The notes: a model not told the origin generated them from the sequence alone. DNA of 64,000 nucleotides from Halichondria panicea (GCF_963675165.1 NC_087383.1:1580979-1644978); one strand, 5' to 3'; shown: positions 24,667 through 36,831, counted from the stretch's first letter. Program-made: numbers and translations.

Positions 24667-25798
24667 TCATAGTTCGGTTTTCTTTTCTGCTGGTTCGGTC
24701 CACCCTGCACAGTTGAAAGACTGCTGCTCAAAAGTGACAGTAGTGCAGTCAGTCTGAGTGATGATGTAATCTTTGACATCCCAGGCCAAACTCCCGTCCG
24801 TCACCATGAGTAACACACGATCATCAGACACCACATAACGCTGGACCTGGTAGGGGTACATGGCCAGGGCATGAACATTACTGAAGTTATAACTCTTGCA
24901 CTAGTAACAGCTACTTGTACTAAAAGTAACAGACTTACATGTATGGCTCGTAAAAAAAATGTGGCAGATTTGGGCTAAATAGCATAAAAATACACCACTC
25001 CCTAAGAACTATAGACTGTACTTTATATAATTATAACCTATATCTTTTGTTAACATGTACTATCGTATAGAGGGTTGGAGGTCTGACCACGAATATTTTG
25101 CCCACGAATGAAGCGACCTTGCCTTATCTTTACCTGCAGTGCAAGCAGCAACCACGAAAATATTATCCACGAAATGACTAAATGCTGCTCAACCACGAAT
25201 ATTTTGTCCCCCGAAAATTACCCGTTATAAGGTATAAACTAAAGTTACGGGCAGTCAAAAACTGTAGTATAAAGGAACTATAGTATAAGGAGACAACACT
25301 GCAATGAGACGACCTAACACCAATTACCTGAAGGTGTGCATTCTGCAAGCTCTGTGCCCACAAACTGCTGACTTGTTCCGTCCGCTCCCGATCTGGCACA
25401 CCTCTGACCCCGATGAATAGCATAATGGGCTTCCCTTTCTTGCTCATTTTCATCATCTCCTGAGGGTTGATCTTTCCTTCCCTCAGGGCGTCCAGGTTGA
25501 TACCTGAAGGAAACAAAATTAATAACACATGCAAAATTATTATAATAATTATAATAATTATTATACACGAGCTAATTTTCAGACACTGTAATCAGGATTA
25601 TTAAAAGCTACCTTGAGGGGGTTGAGGTGGTCTGAGCATATCATCATCGTCATCATCGTCATCATCGTCATCATCGTTCTCATCCCACTGACGGTAGATC
25701 CTCTCCACATCAGCCTCATTGTACTCCAGCACACTCTTTTTGGACCTCACAGAAGATGCACAAAGAAGAAAAAGGGCTAAAAGGAACAATCTCTTCAT
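24667..25798 (-). CDS. MESD: MESD, LRP-receptor chaperone
   Basis: Three exons on the minus strand: 25612-25798, 25328-25503, 24667-24846. They total 543 nt and encode 180 residues. Signal peptide MKRLFLLALFLLCASSVRS, then SVLEYNEADVERIYRQWDEND leading into an Asp tract. The core MESD fold has KGKPIMLFIGVRG, RTEQVSSLWAQSLQNAH, YVVSDDRVLLMVTDGSLAW and DVKDYIITQTDCTTV. It ends in KTEL, a KDEL-type ER-retention signal. The chaperone helps LRP5/6-type Wnt and lipoprotein receptors fold their beta-propeller/EGF modules in the ER. The Asp tract is encoded by a (CAT/CGT)n run near 25640-25680 (plus strand), which may vary in length. Confidence 0.92.
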
Positions 25799-26087
25799 GG
25801 TTGGCTTTTTAGTATAGTGGGCGATTATTAGAGTCAGAAGTTCATTGTACTACAACTTGTAGGTCAAAGATCAAAGGTCAGTGATGATCTACTGTTAATT
25901 TGCACATGCGCACTTGAGACTTGCTAACTTCCTAAACTTACTAAATGCTGTAGCTAGCTACAGAAGCCCTCACCCATTCACACAAATTTAATTTAAATTA
26001 ATGTATGAGATCAATGATAATACAGTACAAAACGGATAGTGATAAAAACATGAGTAAGTGATATGGAATGGAATGATGAAACAACGA

Positions 26088-27955
26088 CTAAATCCACACA
26101 GCTGCATAGTTACCATAGAGACCTAAGGGTAATGGTCCACCAGCAGTGAATATCTTAGTTCTCATTGGACTATAACTATGAGTATACAATGCATTGGGGG
26201 GCCGAGGTAGGCCACTGAAGAAATCACGATATGTCTGGTCTTTACGCTGCAAGAAGGGGGAAAGCATTGATTCCATGAGCGCATCATTATGTACAAAATA
26301 CTGGAGAGGTATAATAGCTGAATTACTCCTTTAATAAAAAAGCATCTCAGGAAGTTGGTAACAAATCAGAGCTAGAGCAGTAAGTAACTCCAGATAGGTC
26401 AGTATGGTGTACGGTAGTAAACACGATCAATCCTTAGTATGACATACATTGATTTGTACATGCAGCTACTTACAAGCCATCCTGGTGTGGATTGAAGAAA
26501 ACACTTCTTATAGGTCAACTCATCCTCAAGAAGATACGATTTAGCTCTCAAGTCGTAAAAATATACATGTCCAGCTCCAGTACCCATACTTAACAGTCCA
26601 GAGTTGAAATTAAGTGATCTTACGCCACAGTCTTTATCAGGTGATCGAAATGCCGTAGGGGGCTGTGAGGAAGCCACTCGACTGTCTATCAGAGTGACAT
26701 GTGATCGTGATCCAACAGCATAAAGTCCAGTGCCATAATCGTCCACTTCCAAACACACATTCTCAGCACAAAAAGGCATCTGGTAGTTGTTGACCTGTGG
26801 TGGTGTAAGTGTGGGTGTGTGGGTGTGTGAGGGATCGAGGCAGAGGTATTTCTCAAAATTACCTGTTGAAATGTGTAGACATCCCAAAAGTGCACTGAAG
26901 CACCACATGGATTCGTTTGGAGAGATCCAAGTTCCTGCATCAACACAAGACCAGACAGTTTTACATTTATTGCTCTGAATAAATCTTGAGCGAACTTACC
27001 AGAGAGTTTTTGTGGAAGGCAAGGCTCCTTACTCTCTCTCCACAGTCCGAGGGTAGGGAGCGAACATTAGAAAAGTGGAAGAGTGGATCAAACAATGTCG
27101 TCTGCTCAGCTAGGCAGTGAGTGGAATCCTTTTCTTTTATTGCCCAAAGTACCATGGTAGCATCCCTTGAACCTGGAGGGGTTGGCAGGAGTTTTGTGAT
27201 AAGGAAGGAGCTTGAAAACTTACCAGTGATAACTAACGAATCAGAAATCCATTGTATGTCAAATATCCAATCTGTATGAGCCTAAAGAATACGATAACAG
27301 TAAACTACATATAATTATATCAAAGCCGTTTTTACCTGTCCTAGTTGTAAGGGTGCTAGTTGAGGTAATTGGTAGATGGCCAGGTCATTGGGATGTTTTC
27401 CACTGGTAGCTAGGTATCTCCCATTAGGACTCATTGACACACTGTGGATACCCGAGGATTGACTGCGTTCCAACGGTGTATTGGAGAGGGTCGGTACCTG
27501 AGGGAGTGTGTTGTCAGTGTGGTGGGTGGATACGGAACATAATTATCACTGAAAGTACATTTACAAAGCCCTTGGATATTGCTATGTTGCATACCTCCAC
27601 TGAAGATATAGTAGCTTCTGTGCTCTGAGTGTCTACCAGATACAACTGCAAAGGTTGGATGGTAGGAACATAATTACAGCTAGCTAGCAGCTCCACCCCC
27701 TTTTCGACTCACCTTGTTGCATTTTGTACCCACTACCACATGGTCTTCTGAAAGCCACTGTGAAGCAAATATTTTGTCAGATTCATTCCATCTGAGCTGT
27801 TTTTCTCTGAGCAGAGGAGGTAATCTCTGTGCAACAAAATTGTCCATGTCTGCTTCAGCTAGCTGCCCAATCACTCTATTCTCAGCTCTGGCTGCAGCAT
27901 CCCAGCTGTGTGAAGTATTTTGGTGATGCATGTAGCTTGATAAGAGCGACATCAT
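26088..27955 (-). CDS. DCAF12: DDB1- and CUL4-associated factor 12 (WD40 protein)
   Basis: Eight exons on the minus strand: 27713-27955, 27595-27645, 27336-27497, 27224-27281, 27000-27172, 26863-26934, 26474-26794, 26088-26246. They total 1239 nt and encode 412 residues. Diagnostic stretches: [67 protein letters not shown], and a C-terminus reading [16 protein letters not shown] followed by [16 protein letters not shown], matching the DCAF12 family closely. DCAF12 is a substrate receptor of CRL4 ubiquitin ligase, recognising C-terminal degrons. The N-terminus is shorter than in vertebrates. It is divergent from eS17. Confidence 0.92.
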
Positions 27956-28127
27956 GGATTTAGATGACTATTCACGATCACAGCAGCTTGCAGTCCATTC
28001 TCCACCATCGATCAAGGCGTCCTCCAATTTGAAGGTCCACCACGCCCCTCTCCATGGAGATCCTGTAGCTGAAGTGTGCGCACGTGAGTTCTTTCTTTCC
28101 ACGTTTGTTTGAAGAGTCAAGGGCAGC
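27956..28127. promoter_or_regulatory. Shared divergent promoter, DCAF12 / eS17
   Basis: 172 bp between the DCAF12 and eS17 start codons. A pyrimidine-rich stretch (ttctttctttcc, 28088-28100) just upstream of the eS17 start could be the 5' TOP tract expected for ribosomal protein genes. That is an inference from position. Confidence 0.45.
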
Positions 28128-28972
28128 ATGGTAAGGGTGTTCTTATGTATCTGCTGTGATCCACCGTCTTTGTAATTAATTCATATTAGTAGTAACTTTA
28201 ATGTCCTTGTTGTCTCCTCTTTTAGGGTCGTGTGAGGACCAAGACCGTGAAGAAGGCCTCCAGGGTCATTATTGAGAAGTACTACCCCAAGCTTACATTG
28301 GACTTTCATACCAACAAGCGTGTGTGTGAAGAGATAGCTATCATTCCAACCAAACGGCTACGAAACAAGATTGCTGGGTAAATCTCTCAAATTACTTCCT
28401 GTCGAAGTCTGTCCTGTGGTACTGTGCTGTACTCTACTGCCGTGCGCACGTACACTGTATTTATGTACTGCTTTTTTATGCATATTCAGGTTTGTAACTC
28501 ACTTGATGAAGCGTATTCAGAAGGGTCCAGTTCGTGGAATATCCATCAGACTACAAGAAGAAGAGAGAGAGCGAAGAGACAACTATGTCCCTGATGTAAG
28601 ATCACCCATTAAAATTTTATTCTTTTACCCTTACTGTTTTTCCACCACTAGGTGTCTGATCTTGAGAAAGACATCATCGAGATAGACCCAGAGACTAAGG
28701 AAATGCTCAAATCACTGGTAAGCAAGAGCTGTACCGAGAACTATACTGATTTTAGTATATCTACATGTATCAAAACACGATTACTAATGAGTAGGTCTTT
28801 TTATTTTCTGATCTGTCAAATAATGTTCTGTTTCTGTCTGCAGGAGTTTGGCAACATCCAAAACCTCCAAGTGCTTGCTCCAGTGCAAGGAGGAGGAGCT
28901 GGCTTTAACAACAGAGGAGGAGGTGCCTTTACTAATAATAGAGCTGGTGGAGGCGGATACAACAGGCGTTAG
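28128..28972 (+). CDS. RPS17: Ribosomal protein eS17 with glycine/arginine-rich tail
   Basis: Five exons: 28128-28130 (the ATG alone), 28226-28377, 28490-28595, 28652-28717, 28844-28972. They total 456 nt and encode 151 residues. The body is clearly eS17: [60 protein letters not shown] and [18 protein letters not shown]. An intron immediately after the initiator ATG is a classic feature of this gene family. The C-terminus departs from the usual short tail: after LQVLAPVQ it reads [20 protein letters not shown] and ends in GGGGYNRR. The protein sits at the beak/head of the 40S subunit; the tail would be solvent-exposed. Confidence 0.95.
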
Positions 28973-29333
28973 AGACACTTTATGATCTAAACATGTGTTG
29001 TGTTTTGTACTGGTTTAATGTGCAATGAGAATAGATGTTGATGCCAGTTAATTTTTGCTGACTTGTACTCAATTGTTATGATTCAAAGCGTTCCATTGTT
29101 TCATGGTTCGTACAGGATGGATTGCACTACATAGCTGATACATTATCTGTTAACTTTTTTCCACTGAAATTTACGATTGCCTATAATTATAGTTAACTTG
29201 ATTGTATTGTAGTTTATGTTATGCACTCTACCCATGCATGACAGGGTCGGGTGAAGTACTTACAATTATTAGACACAATTAACCTGTAATAAAAATTACT
29301 TGACGTAAAAATAAATGTCACAGAATATAACTA
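28973..29333. other. Convergent 3' region between eS17 and DONSON
   Basis: 361 bp of AT-rich non-coding sequence between convergent stop codons. It includes aataaa-like words near 29289 and 29311. No other feature seen. Confidence 0.5.
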
Positions 29334-31181
29334 TTATAAAGTGCCCTGCAGTGCCCTAGTAAATGCTGAGGTATAGTTTGACTCTACACTGTGTACTACG
29401 AGTTCGAGTTGAGCTCTGTCCAGCAGTGCTCTCAGTTGCCTCAGTGTGTGGGGGAGGAGTGGGCCCACAATGTCCATGTAGTGCTTCTTGATCAGGCCAT
29501 GCCCACCCTGCTCAGACAGGCTCCCAATAGAGGCCTGAATGAAAGGGAACCGAAAGCATATGACTGTTGCTCTAAATTCAAGTTTGGGGCATACTCAAAG
29601 ACCAACATTTTTATAAAACACACTTCTTTTACTGTAGTACCAGGGATTTGCCCAGAATTTTCTAGGTGGTGGTGTGGATATTTTTCAACATACAAATTTT
29701 CCTAACATGTGCATGGTAAACTAGACTTAAGAGGTAGTTAGTACTGAACTAGTGCATACATGTATACCTTAAGTGTTCTAAGTGTTGCTCCCTGAAATGC
29801 CACGGGAGCTATGAGGGTGGGGGGTACTCCTGCCAGGGAGCCAGTGGGGCTGATGAGAGTCTTGCAATTGAGCAGGTAGTTGAACAGAGACTGAAGTGAG
29901 GTGGTGGGTACAAGAACTGTGGACTCGGGACGGCTGTCTATGGACTGACCCTGATGACTGGATTTACTATAGAGAGAAAGAGTTAAAAATACGATACACT
30001 ATTGTGCAGTATGCTCATACAATGTATAAGTAGGGTACGTACATGGTGGTCTTTGTGACAGCTCTTCTTTCTGCCCCAATGACACTATCAATCCAGCTAG
30101 AGCACTCATCATCACTCTCATTCTCGTGTGGCCCCTCGGGAACAGGTTGACTCGTGTCCAATGGGATAGAAAACTCCACCCCCTCTCTGTTTAGTGCCCG
30201 TCTGAATCCGCTAGTTGTTGGAGAGATCACAGCCTGAGGCGAGCCGGGGTCAGAGGTCACAAAGAGGATGGTTAGGCTGGAGGTACAGAGGTAGAAATGA
30301 GAGCATGTGCCCAAACGGAAGAGTTGGAACAACGAGCGAAAACTAGTGGACCTGAAAGAAAGGAACGTGGGATAAAAACAGGCAATGAAACTACACATTC
30401 TGCTAATTCTAGGTATCAAAATGTACTGTACAGCACCCAAATAATTATTGCTTTTAGAATTCACATGCTAGCATGCAATACTAACTCAGAAAGTGAAAAA
30501 TCAAGCAGCATCACTCACCAATCTTCCTTGAGAGAGTCGGTGAATGCATTGTCCTTGAGAGGTCCACTAATGGCCAGTCGGTGTCTGTCCTCTGCAAACA
30601 GAGAGAGGGACGGAATAGAGGGGTGCTCCCAGTAATGGAGGAGGGACCGCAGCTCACACACTGGCTCCTGTAATAGACAAATTGTATTATAGCAATACGG
30701 TATACCATTGATATGTTTATGTCAACACGTTTCATAGTTATTGTCAAAAAATCACAGGTTTAATGTCCTCACAAGAGTGTCCGTGTGTCCCTGTATGAAT
30801 GCAGCCAGTCCCTGACTCTCTTGTCTCACTCGCTTCACCTTGGCCCAGTCAAACGAGTGTGGAGATACCAACCGAACCTTGGTCTTGAGCCCCCAGTCCA
30901 ACGTAGGCTCAGCACACAGAGGTATCGGCTCAGGCTCTGTTTTTGCCCTCTGTACAATGGATGCACAGTAGTACAGGCTTACAGTAATATTGTAAAGCAT
31001 AAACTTACTTTAAGTACTGAATTTTCTTTGTTGATCCCACGAGTAACATTAATAGAGTGGCCAGGTAATATCTGTACTGTGGAGTCAGTTTGCTGATGCA
31101 TTTTGATGAGATAATTCTTACCTTTCGTTTTCTGACTTTCACAAGACGACGTACTGCTTTCTGTTCACCTTCAGCTTCCAT
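29334..31181 (-). CDS. DONSON: DONSON, replication fork / helicase-loading factor
   Basis: Six exons on the minus strand: 31122-31181, 30773-30949, 30519-30667, 30043-30351, 29768-29966, 29334-29534. They total 1095 nt and encode 364 residues, well below the vertebrate length of about 560, so the disordered N-terminus is reduced. Diagnostic stretches: LDWGLKTKVRLVSPHSFDW, LLHYWEHPSIPSLSLFAEDR, FYLCTSSLTILFVTSDPG, AVISPTTSGFRRALNREGVE followed by FSIPL, GSLAGVPPTLIAPVAFQGAT, and MDIVGPLLPHTLRQLRALL. DONSON helps assemble and protect replication forks in the nucleus. An in-frame upstream Met at 31226 is possible. I chose 31181 because it follows a purine-rich context and starts the conserved basic segment. 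Confidence 0.85.
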
Positions 31182-31406
31182 TTTTATATAGGTACTAGCA
31201 GCTCCTGGTACTAGGACCCTCAACAAACATCGACATCCACAAACGGTTTTGCAGCTTTATTAAAAAGGTCAAAGGTCATTAGTGTTTTCCCGCCATTAAA
31301 GTGCCATTCACATTTTCATGGTCGATCATTTCCCACTCTCTGAGCTTCTGCCAAACAACAAAAACAAACAAATTATGTTAATTAAGCAGCAATAAATTAA
31401 TATTAA

Positions 31407-33674
31407 TTAAGCAGCAATATTAAAGTACAGGACCTCCCAGAGGTCAACAGAAAACTCTACAGTATTACCATTACCACATACATGTCCTTTACAGTTATCT
31501 CTTGTAGCATCTGCTGGTGTCCAACTCGTCCCCTTTGGGAAGTACACATCTCTTGTTAGAACTCCTCCTTCTAGGACGGGTGCTACCATAACTTGATCTC
31601 CAATCAGAAATTGGTCATCAATAGTCCAAATAGGAGAGTCTTTGGATTCAGCTCCGCTCAACCACCACAGGGGACGTATAATGGGGATGCCCCCACTAAT
31701 TACATCGTCAGATAGAGGTATGAAGTACTTCTCGCTCAATGTAAGGTGCAAATTCATCATCGTCCGAACATGATTCATCAATTTCTCGTTATTGTATCGC
31801 CAAGGTCCTAGTGAAAATTGCCCAAAGGGTAGAAAAGTGTTCAGTTGAAGCCATCGAATAAACAACTCAATTTCTGGCGGATCGGAATTATTGAGATCTG
31901 TAGCAACTACACCATTGCCTCCAATCATATCAGGAAGAATGTAACTGTATCCAGCAAGCCCCAGTGACAGCACAGCATTTAGAACAGATTTCAGTCCATT
32001 ATTTGTCCCCCAAATAGAGTTTCTATCCAACAGTCGAGTTAGAACAGAGAACTCTTGGGTGTAGTATCCAACTCGCACTTCAGCACGACCAGAGTACGAT
32101 TGATTTGCAACAAAGTTCACATAGGCTTTAGCGAACATAGCTGGATCGTTGTCGAGTCCATGAATGTACACACAGTTAGGCAGATAGGTGAATTCTCCAG
32201 CATCAAACTTAAGAGAGGTGAGGTGGTTACTGGCTACAAAATTGTTTAATCGTTGAGCATGCCATTGAGAAGTGTTAGAACGTAGGAAGTTGATCACAGC
32301 ACCATAACCTTGCCACCACTTGACAAGGGACACACTGTTACTCTCATCTATGAAGAATCCGGGTAAAAAATGGTCATTAATCAATCCATACAAAAAATCA
32401 TTGGCCTCGTGATTGATAAACGGATGTACCCAAGCAGTCAGAGGTACACTGTCACTCAAATCTTTCAGTGTTGAAGCAGTGAACTTTGTGTTAAAAGCCA
32501 GATCACCATAATGTTCTGAGTAGCCATCATCTATTTCAAGTTGACTAATTTCAAAATTATTTGAAGAAATATTTTGATAGAAATTTCTAAGAAAATCGTC
32601 GTTTATATTTGTCTTGCCTTCCACCCATGTCGACCAGATGGGTTTCTTAAACAGTTCTTCGTCAGGTTTCGATTTTGGATGGGGTATGACACCAGATTCG
32701 TTCAAAAAGTATTTAGCAGTGAGGGTAATATTGTCAAAGTTGCATACGGTATAATTTAGATAGATTCTGTCGGAGGCTTTAGGGACACATTCAAGTTCGT
32801 AAGGTTCAGCCAGAAAACAGAAGTTAGTAGAGTTTATTCGATAATACAACTGTACTCCATCGTCGATATGAATCCCAGATCCTTTAGAGCTTAACCACAG
32901 CGGATGTAAGATAGGTCCAAACACTTTTGAGCTTCCGAGATAGTCAGTTGGTAGAAATGGTGTGAGCGGTATTTCAGCGCCATTGATTGGCCACGTTTGG
33001 TTCTTGGTTGTATACATGCCGTACCAGTGAACTTTTTCTTCTCCGTTTTCTCCCAAACCCAGGCTGTAGCAATCTTCTATAGGGGCTTCTCGAGACGACA
33101 GCCCAGTCCATTCCACACGGAGACAGTTCGAATTGAGTCGAGATATATTGAGAACAGTGTTCGAAGAGTGCCTGTACACATCAACTTTGACTTCCTGTAA
33201 CGGTGTGTGGTTCGTTCCTAGTATCCCCTCCAGAACTGGCTCACCACGACGACACAATACAAATTTTCCATTCGTAGATTCCTCGAAAAGAAACGGAAAT
33301 TCCTCGTAGTTGGTATATCCACGTACGTTCTCAAAGTCGACACACTCTTGATGTTCGGATGGCTTCAATACTGAGGGGATTAACACTAGTAAGAAAGACG
33401 CTATAGCGAGAATGGTCGCAGTCACCCACCAAAGCTTTCGTGTTGGAGTAAAATTAGTTGAAAGTTTCGTCCTAAACTTCTTGACACGAGTGGGTAGATC
33501 TACAGAGACAGGTACGTGATGGACTTCATCATGCAGAGAAGAGTTGCTTGAAGGGAGATCATCATCAGAGATATTGTTTTCACCAACTAGCTGGATCTGA
33601 TCCTCTTCTATCACCGACATTGACTGCTTTTTTCTAAATCTAACAGCTAGACCAGCCATACAGTATATACACAC
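31407..33674 (-). CDS. GH31 family type II membrane glycosidase (MYORG-like), single exon
   Basis: One uninterrupted reading frame of 755 residues. Cytosolic N-terminus, one TM helix (WWVTATILAIASFLLVLIP, about 80-100), then a lumenal/extracellular glycoside hydrolase family 31 domain with many N-glycosylation sites. Family motifs: WPINGAEIPLTPF, FEISQLEIDDGYSEHYGD, LTSLKFDAGEFTYLP with the catalytic Asp (FDAGE), GLAGYSYILPDMIGG, IRWLQLNTFLPFGQFS and PVLEGGVLTRDVYFPKGTSW. The combination of type II anchor and FDAGE resembles MYORG, an ER/Golgi alpha-galactosidase of the GH31 family; the substrate here is inferred. Translation may instead begin at the Met 18 residues downstream (MSVIEEDQ). It is intronless while almost every neighbour has 3-20 introns. 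Confidence 0.9.
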   Translation of the reverse strand: MCIYCMAGLAVRFRKKQSMSVIEEDQIQLVGENNISDDDLPSSNSSLHDEVHHVPVSVDLPTRVKKFRTKLSTNFTPTRKLWWVTATILAIASFLLVLIPSVLKPSEHQECVDFENVRGYTNYEEFPFLFEESTNGKFVLCRRGEPVLEGILGTNHTPLQEVKVDVYRHSSNTVLNISRLNSNCLRVEWTGLSSREAPIEDCYSLGLGENGEEKVHWYGMYTTKNQTWPINGAEIPLTPFLPTDYLGSSKVFGPILHPLWLSSKGSGIHIDDGVQLYYRINSTNFCFLAEPYELECVPKASDRIYLNYTVCNFDNITLTAKYFLNESGVIPHPKSKPDEELFKKPIWSTWVEGKTNINDDFLRNFYQNISSNNFEISQLEIDDGYSEHYGDLAFNTKFTASTLKDLSDSVPLTAWVHPFINHEANDFLYGLINDHFLPGFFIDESNSVSLVKWWQGYGAVINFLRSNTSQWHAQRLNNFVASNHLTSLKFDAGEFTYLPNCVYIHGLDNDPAMFAKAYVNFVANQSYSGRAEVRVGYYTQEFSVLTRLLDRNSIWGTNNGLKSVLNAVLSLGLAGYSYILPDMIGGNGVVATDLNNSDPPEIELFIRWLQLNTFLPFGQFSLGPWRYNNEKLMNHVRTMMNLHLTLSEKYFIPLSDDVISGGIPIIRPLWWLSGAESKDSPIWTIDDQFLIGDQVMVAPVLEGGVLTRDVYFPKGTSWTPADATRDNCKGHVCGNGNTVEFSVDLWEVLYFNIAA

Positions 33675-33793
33675 AGATCTATGTATTGTTTTTAGGTTAA
33701 GATTGGTATTCTAAGAAGAATGGAATGAATGTCTGTTTGTTTACTTTTGCCCTAAACCATCTTTACCGTAAGCACATATTCCAATCGATCATC
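33675..33793. promoter_or_regulatory. Shared divergent promoter, GH31 / HAX1
   Basis: 119 bp between the two divergent start codons. Confidence 0.45.
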
Positions 33794-35276
33794 ATGAATG
33801 GACTGTTTGGCTCCATGTTCGGTGAGCTGTTCCTGAATAGAGACTGTGCCAGTATCCTCCAGGACCCCAATGCAGACCCTATGGACAAGTGAAATCCTTA
33901 TGCATTATCAAACTGTTAGGCTATGTATAGCGAAGTACAATAATTTAGATACAATATCATCAGTATGGCAACCAACGGGGTAGGGATTGATCATCAGTAC
34001 AGAACATAATTATAACACTGAATTACTTTACTCTGGCCTTGAGATTTGAGTATAGTTGCTCCTCAGGAGCACTTTCTCTAACAGTGAAGTACAGCCGCAA
34101 ACGTCAGTGACACAGTATATTTTTACAATGCAGAGATATTTGCCAGGCTTTCAAAGAGTTCAACTCCTCTGGGTTCCCATCAATTGATACCATCATAGAC
34201 AGAGGACATGGTATGCTATCATGGCGGAAGTAATTTCCGCTGTAAACGCTATTTATATATGACTTGTACAGATGAAGGAGGTCCTAGTCAGGACAAGCCG
34301 GACGCCCAATCACTGAGAGACTCTATTCTCAAGAGGACACCATCAACACATCACGTGAGTTGATAGTGGTTATCAACTTATTGCTGCAAGGTACAGTAGA
34401 ACCTCGATTATCTGGCTTGGCAATTTGGGCGTGTTCCTTGATGCAAATGCTCAATTAACATCTGTTACTATGGACACAGTCATGTTTGTCTTCTGCGCAT
34501 GCGCAGACGCCCACGTGCACTAAATTTGCACTGAGTTTATCAATTAAGTGGATGGATCAAGGCGTGGTTTATCCTAGTTATCTAGCCTGCCTCTGGAACC
34601 AAAGTGTCCGGATAATCGAGGTTCTACCTGTACTAACATTTCAACATAAAAGTGCATAATATTAAGACCTACGTAATTCCTATAGGAAAGAAAGCACAGA
34701 CAGTACTCAAAAGGTGATCAAGGTTAGTTGTACACATAGCATGTGTCGAGGACCAACTGTATATAGCTATAATGTGATTTCTGATGGTATGATTTTTAAT
34801 CGAATATGTGGTAGATTTGGACGGCCAGGTGGCGAAAGGTGTTGACCCCAGCACACTAGTGGAGCCTGAACAGAGGAGGGAGGCTTTCTCGTCCTACACA
34901 AGAGTCACGGTCACCAGGAAACCAGACGGAGTGAGCTTTATAGTATTGATTGATAATTTTCCATAGCCATGGATTTCTTTCTGTGCGTTCTGAAATTATA
35001 TGTTTTGAGCTGATAGTAAAACATGACTCGTGACCAATAAATTTTAAATCAATATTTTTCAGTAGCATTTCTGTTCTTCCGTATTAGTATAGCTGAAAAT
35101 GCTATGAGGTGTACATGCCACCCCCCCCACACCCCTACACACAGACGGTGGAAGAGAGACGCACTCATCGAGACTCGCTGGGTAATGAGACTGAGACCAC
35201 AGTGATCAGGGACAGTCCCTCAGAGCAGCCCACCACCTGGAGAAAACTGTCAGACTGGGTGTGGCCTAAAACATGA
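33794..35276 (+). CDS. HAX1: HAX1-like mitochondrial protein
   Basis: Six exons: 33794-33888, 34134-34210, 34272-34354, 34686-34713, 34815-34930, 35145-35276. They total 531 nt and encode 176 residues. Features shared with HAX1: a short hydrophobic FGSMFGELF start, DAQSLRDSILKRTPS (compare LRDSMLK), DLDGQVAKGV, YTRVTVTRKPDG followed directly by TVEERRTHRDSLGNETETTV, and a Trp-containing C-terminus (KLSDWVWPK). HAX1 is an intermembrane-space partner of the CLPB disaggregase in animals and affects apoptosis. The sponge-type protein is shorter than vertebrate HAX1 (about 279), lacking much of the acidic mid-region. The homology call rests on motif order. Confidence 0.75.
34394..34630. mobile_element. 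pogo-type MITE (237 bp) in HAX1 intron
   Basis: Terminal inverted repeats cagtagaacctcgattatc / ggataatcgaggttctacctg, flanked by TA on both sides, as expected for Tc1/mariner-pogo elements. No coding content. Confidence 0.85.
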
Positions 35277-35492
35277 TTTACCTGCTGCCATCATTCCATT
35301 GTATTTTGTTGTCATGACATTCAAAACTTTGTTCATTTATATTCACGTACACGTATATATATATACGTACATGCATAATTATTCTTTTTGTTCGCAATAC
35401 AAATTGATAAAACTAATACAGAAATATGCAATCTAAAGTTCTCGGTCCAATAATCGTAAATGTTCATGTATATACACATCGGAATGTCTCCA

Positions 35493-36831
35493 TTAATAAT
35501 CGGCAGCGTATGGTTCCTCCACTGGTATAGTCCCACAATCCACAATAGTCACATCTTTTTCAGGACGATCGCCGGGTTTCTTCGGAACTTCCTGTATCTC
35601 GTTCACAACATCCTACAGGGAAAATTGATAGCAGCTCTCAAAGTAATACAGTGCTCAGTGCAATGAAATGAAAGCATTTGTTGTCAAATCAGTGACAAAT
35701 TCGAGATGAACAGCTTTGCCTTGACAACAGATAAATACATAATAAACATAACAATACATGCTTTCTTTAACGATCGAGATACAAATTACGAAATGCTTCT
35801 AAATGTACAAAAATTGAATTCCCAGGCTACAAATCAAACTAGAGCACGAATACTCATTTTCGGCTGTAGTGTAAGCATAATTTTAGGCTAGACATAGCGA
35901 CACGTACCATTCCATTGATGACCATCCCGAAGACAACGTGTCGTCCATCGAGCCAGGAGGTCTTAACGGTGGTGATGAAGAACTGAGAGCCGTTGGTGTC
36001 CTTGCCTGCGTTGGCCATGCTCAACCATCCGGGACCCTCGTGCTTGATCTTGAAGTTCTCATCCTTGAATTTGTCACCATAGATACTCTTGCCTGCAAAA
36101 AAGAGACGTTATAACAGTTAATTAGCATAAAAAAATTATTGGGTACAAACCACTTACCGCCTGTACCATCTCCTCTAGTGAAGTCACCACCTGCAGTGAA
36201 TTGACATTATCACATGAATCACAGGATAATTATGCTGAGCCTACCTTGAATCATGAAATCTTTGATAACGCGATGGAAGTTACTGCCCTTGTACCCAAAG
36301 CCTTTCTACAGACACATAGTAACATGCAGACACATAGTAACGAATTTACACATTGAAATATCATTTATATATAACACACACCACATTTTTACTAAGTGTA
36401 CCTCGTGTGTGGCCAGAGACACAAAGTTTTTGACCGTCTTTGGCACCACATCCCCAAACAAACCAATCTCAATTCTTCCCATCTTTTCCCCACCATGCTC
36501 CACATCAAAGAACACCTACGTTCAACAAACATACATAACAAAACAATCAGCTAAACAAACACAGTGCTGTACACTATTGAATCGTGATCGTGACCATAAT
36601 ATTAATCATCAAGGATTAAGATTGCACAATGGCCAACTATGATTGTACGTATTAAAAGAACAAGGGGCATGTGTGTGTATTATCGTCAATAATCACAGTT
36701 TGCAGTACAGCAGCCCTCACCACATCAGTGATTAGAAGTTCTTTCTTGGCCTTTGCCTCCACTGCAGGTTGCATGGACATGAGCCAGGCTCCAGCCACCA
36801 AGAGGATTACAGTACCACTTACTACCGCCAT
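35493..36831 (-). CDS. PPIB: Cyclophilin B-type peptidyl-prolyl isomerase
   Basis: Six exons on the minus strand: 36721-36831, 36402-36515, 36245-36305, 36158-36190, 35908-36092, 35493-35612. They total 624 nt and encode 207 residues. Signal peptide [17 protein letters not shown]. The catalytic core has [52 protein letters not shown] and [11 protein letters not shown]. The active-site Arg (FHRV), Phe, Gln and Trp are present. It isomerises proline bonds during folding in the ER. An ER-retention tail of the vertebrate type is absent; the protein ends in VEEPYAADY. The start at 36831 places the signal peptide first; an in-frame Met lies 11 codons upstream. Confidence 0.93.
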
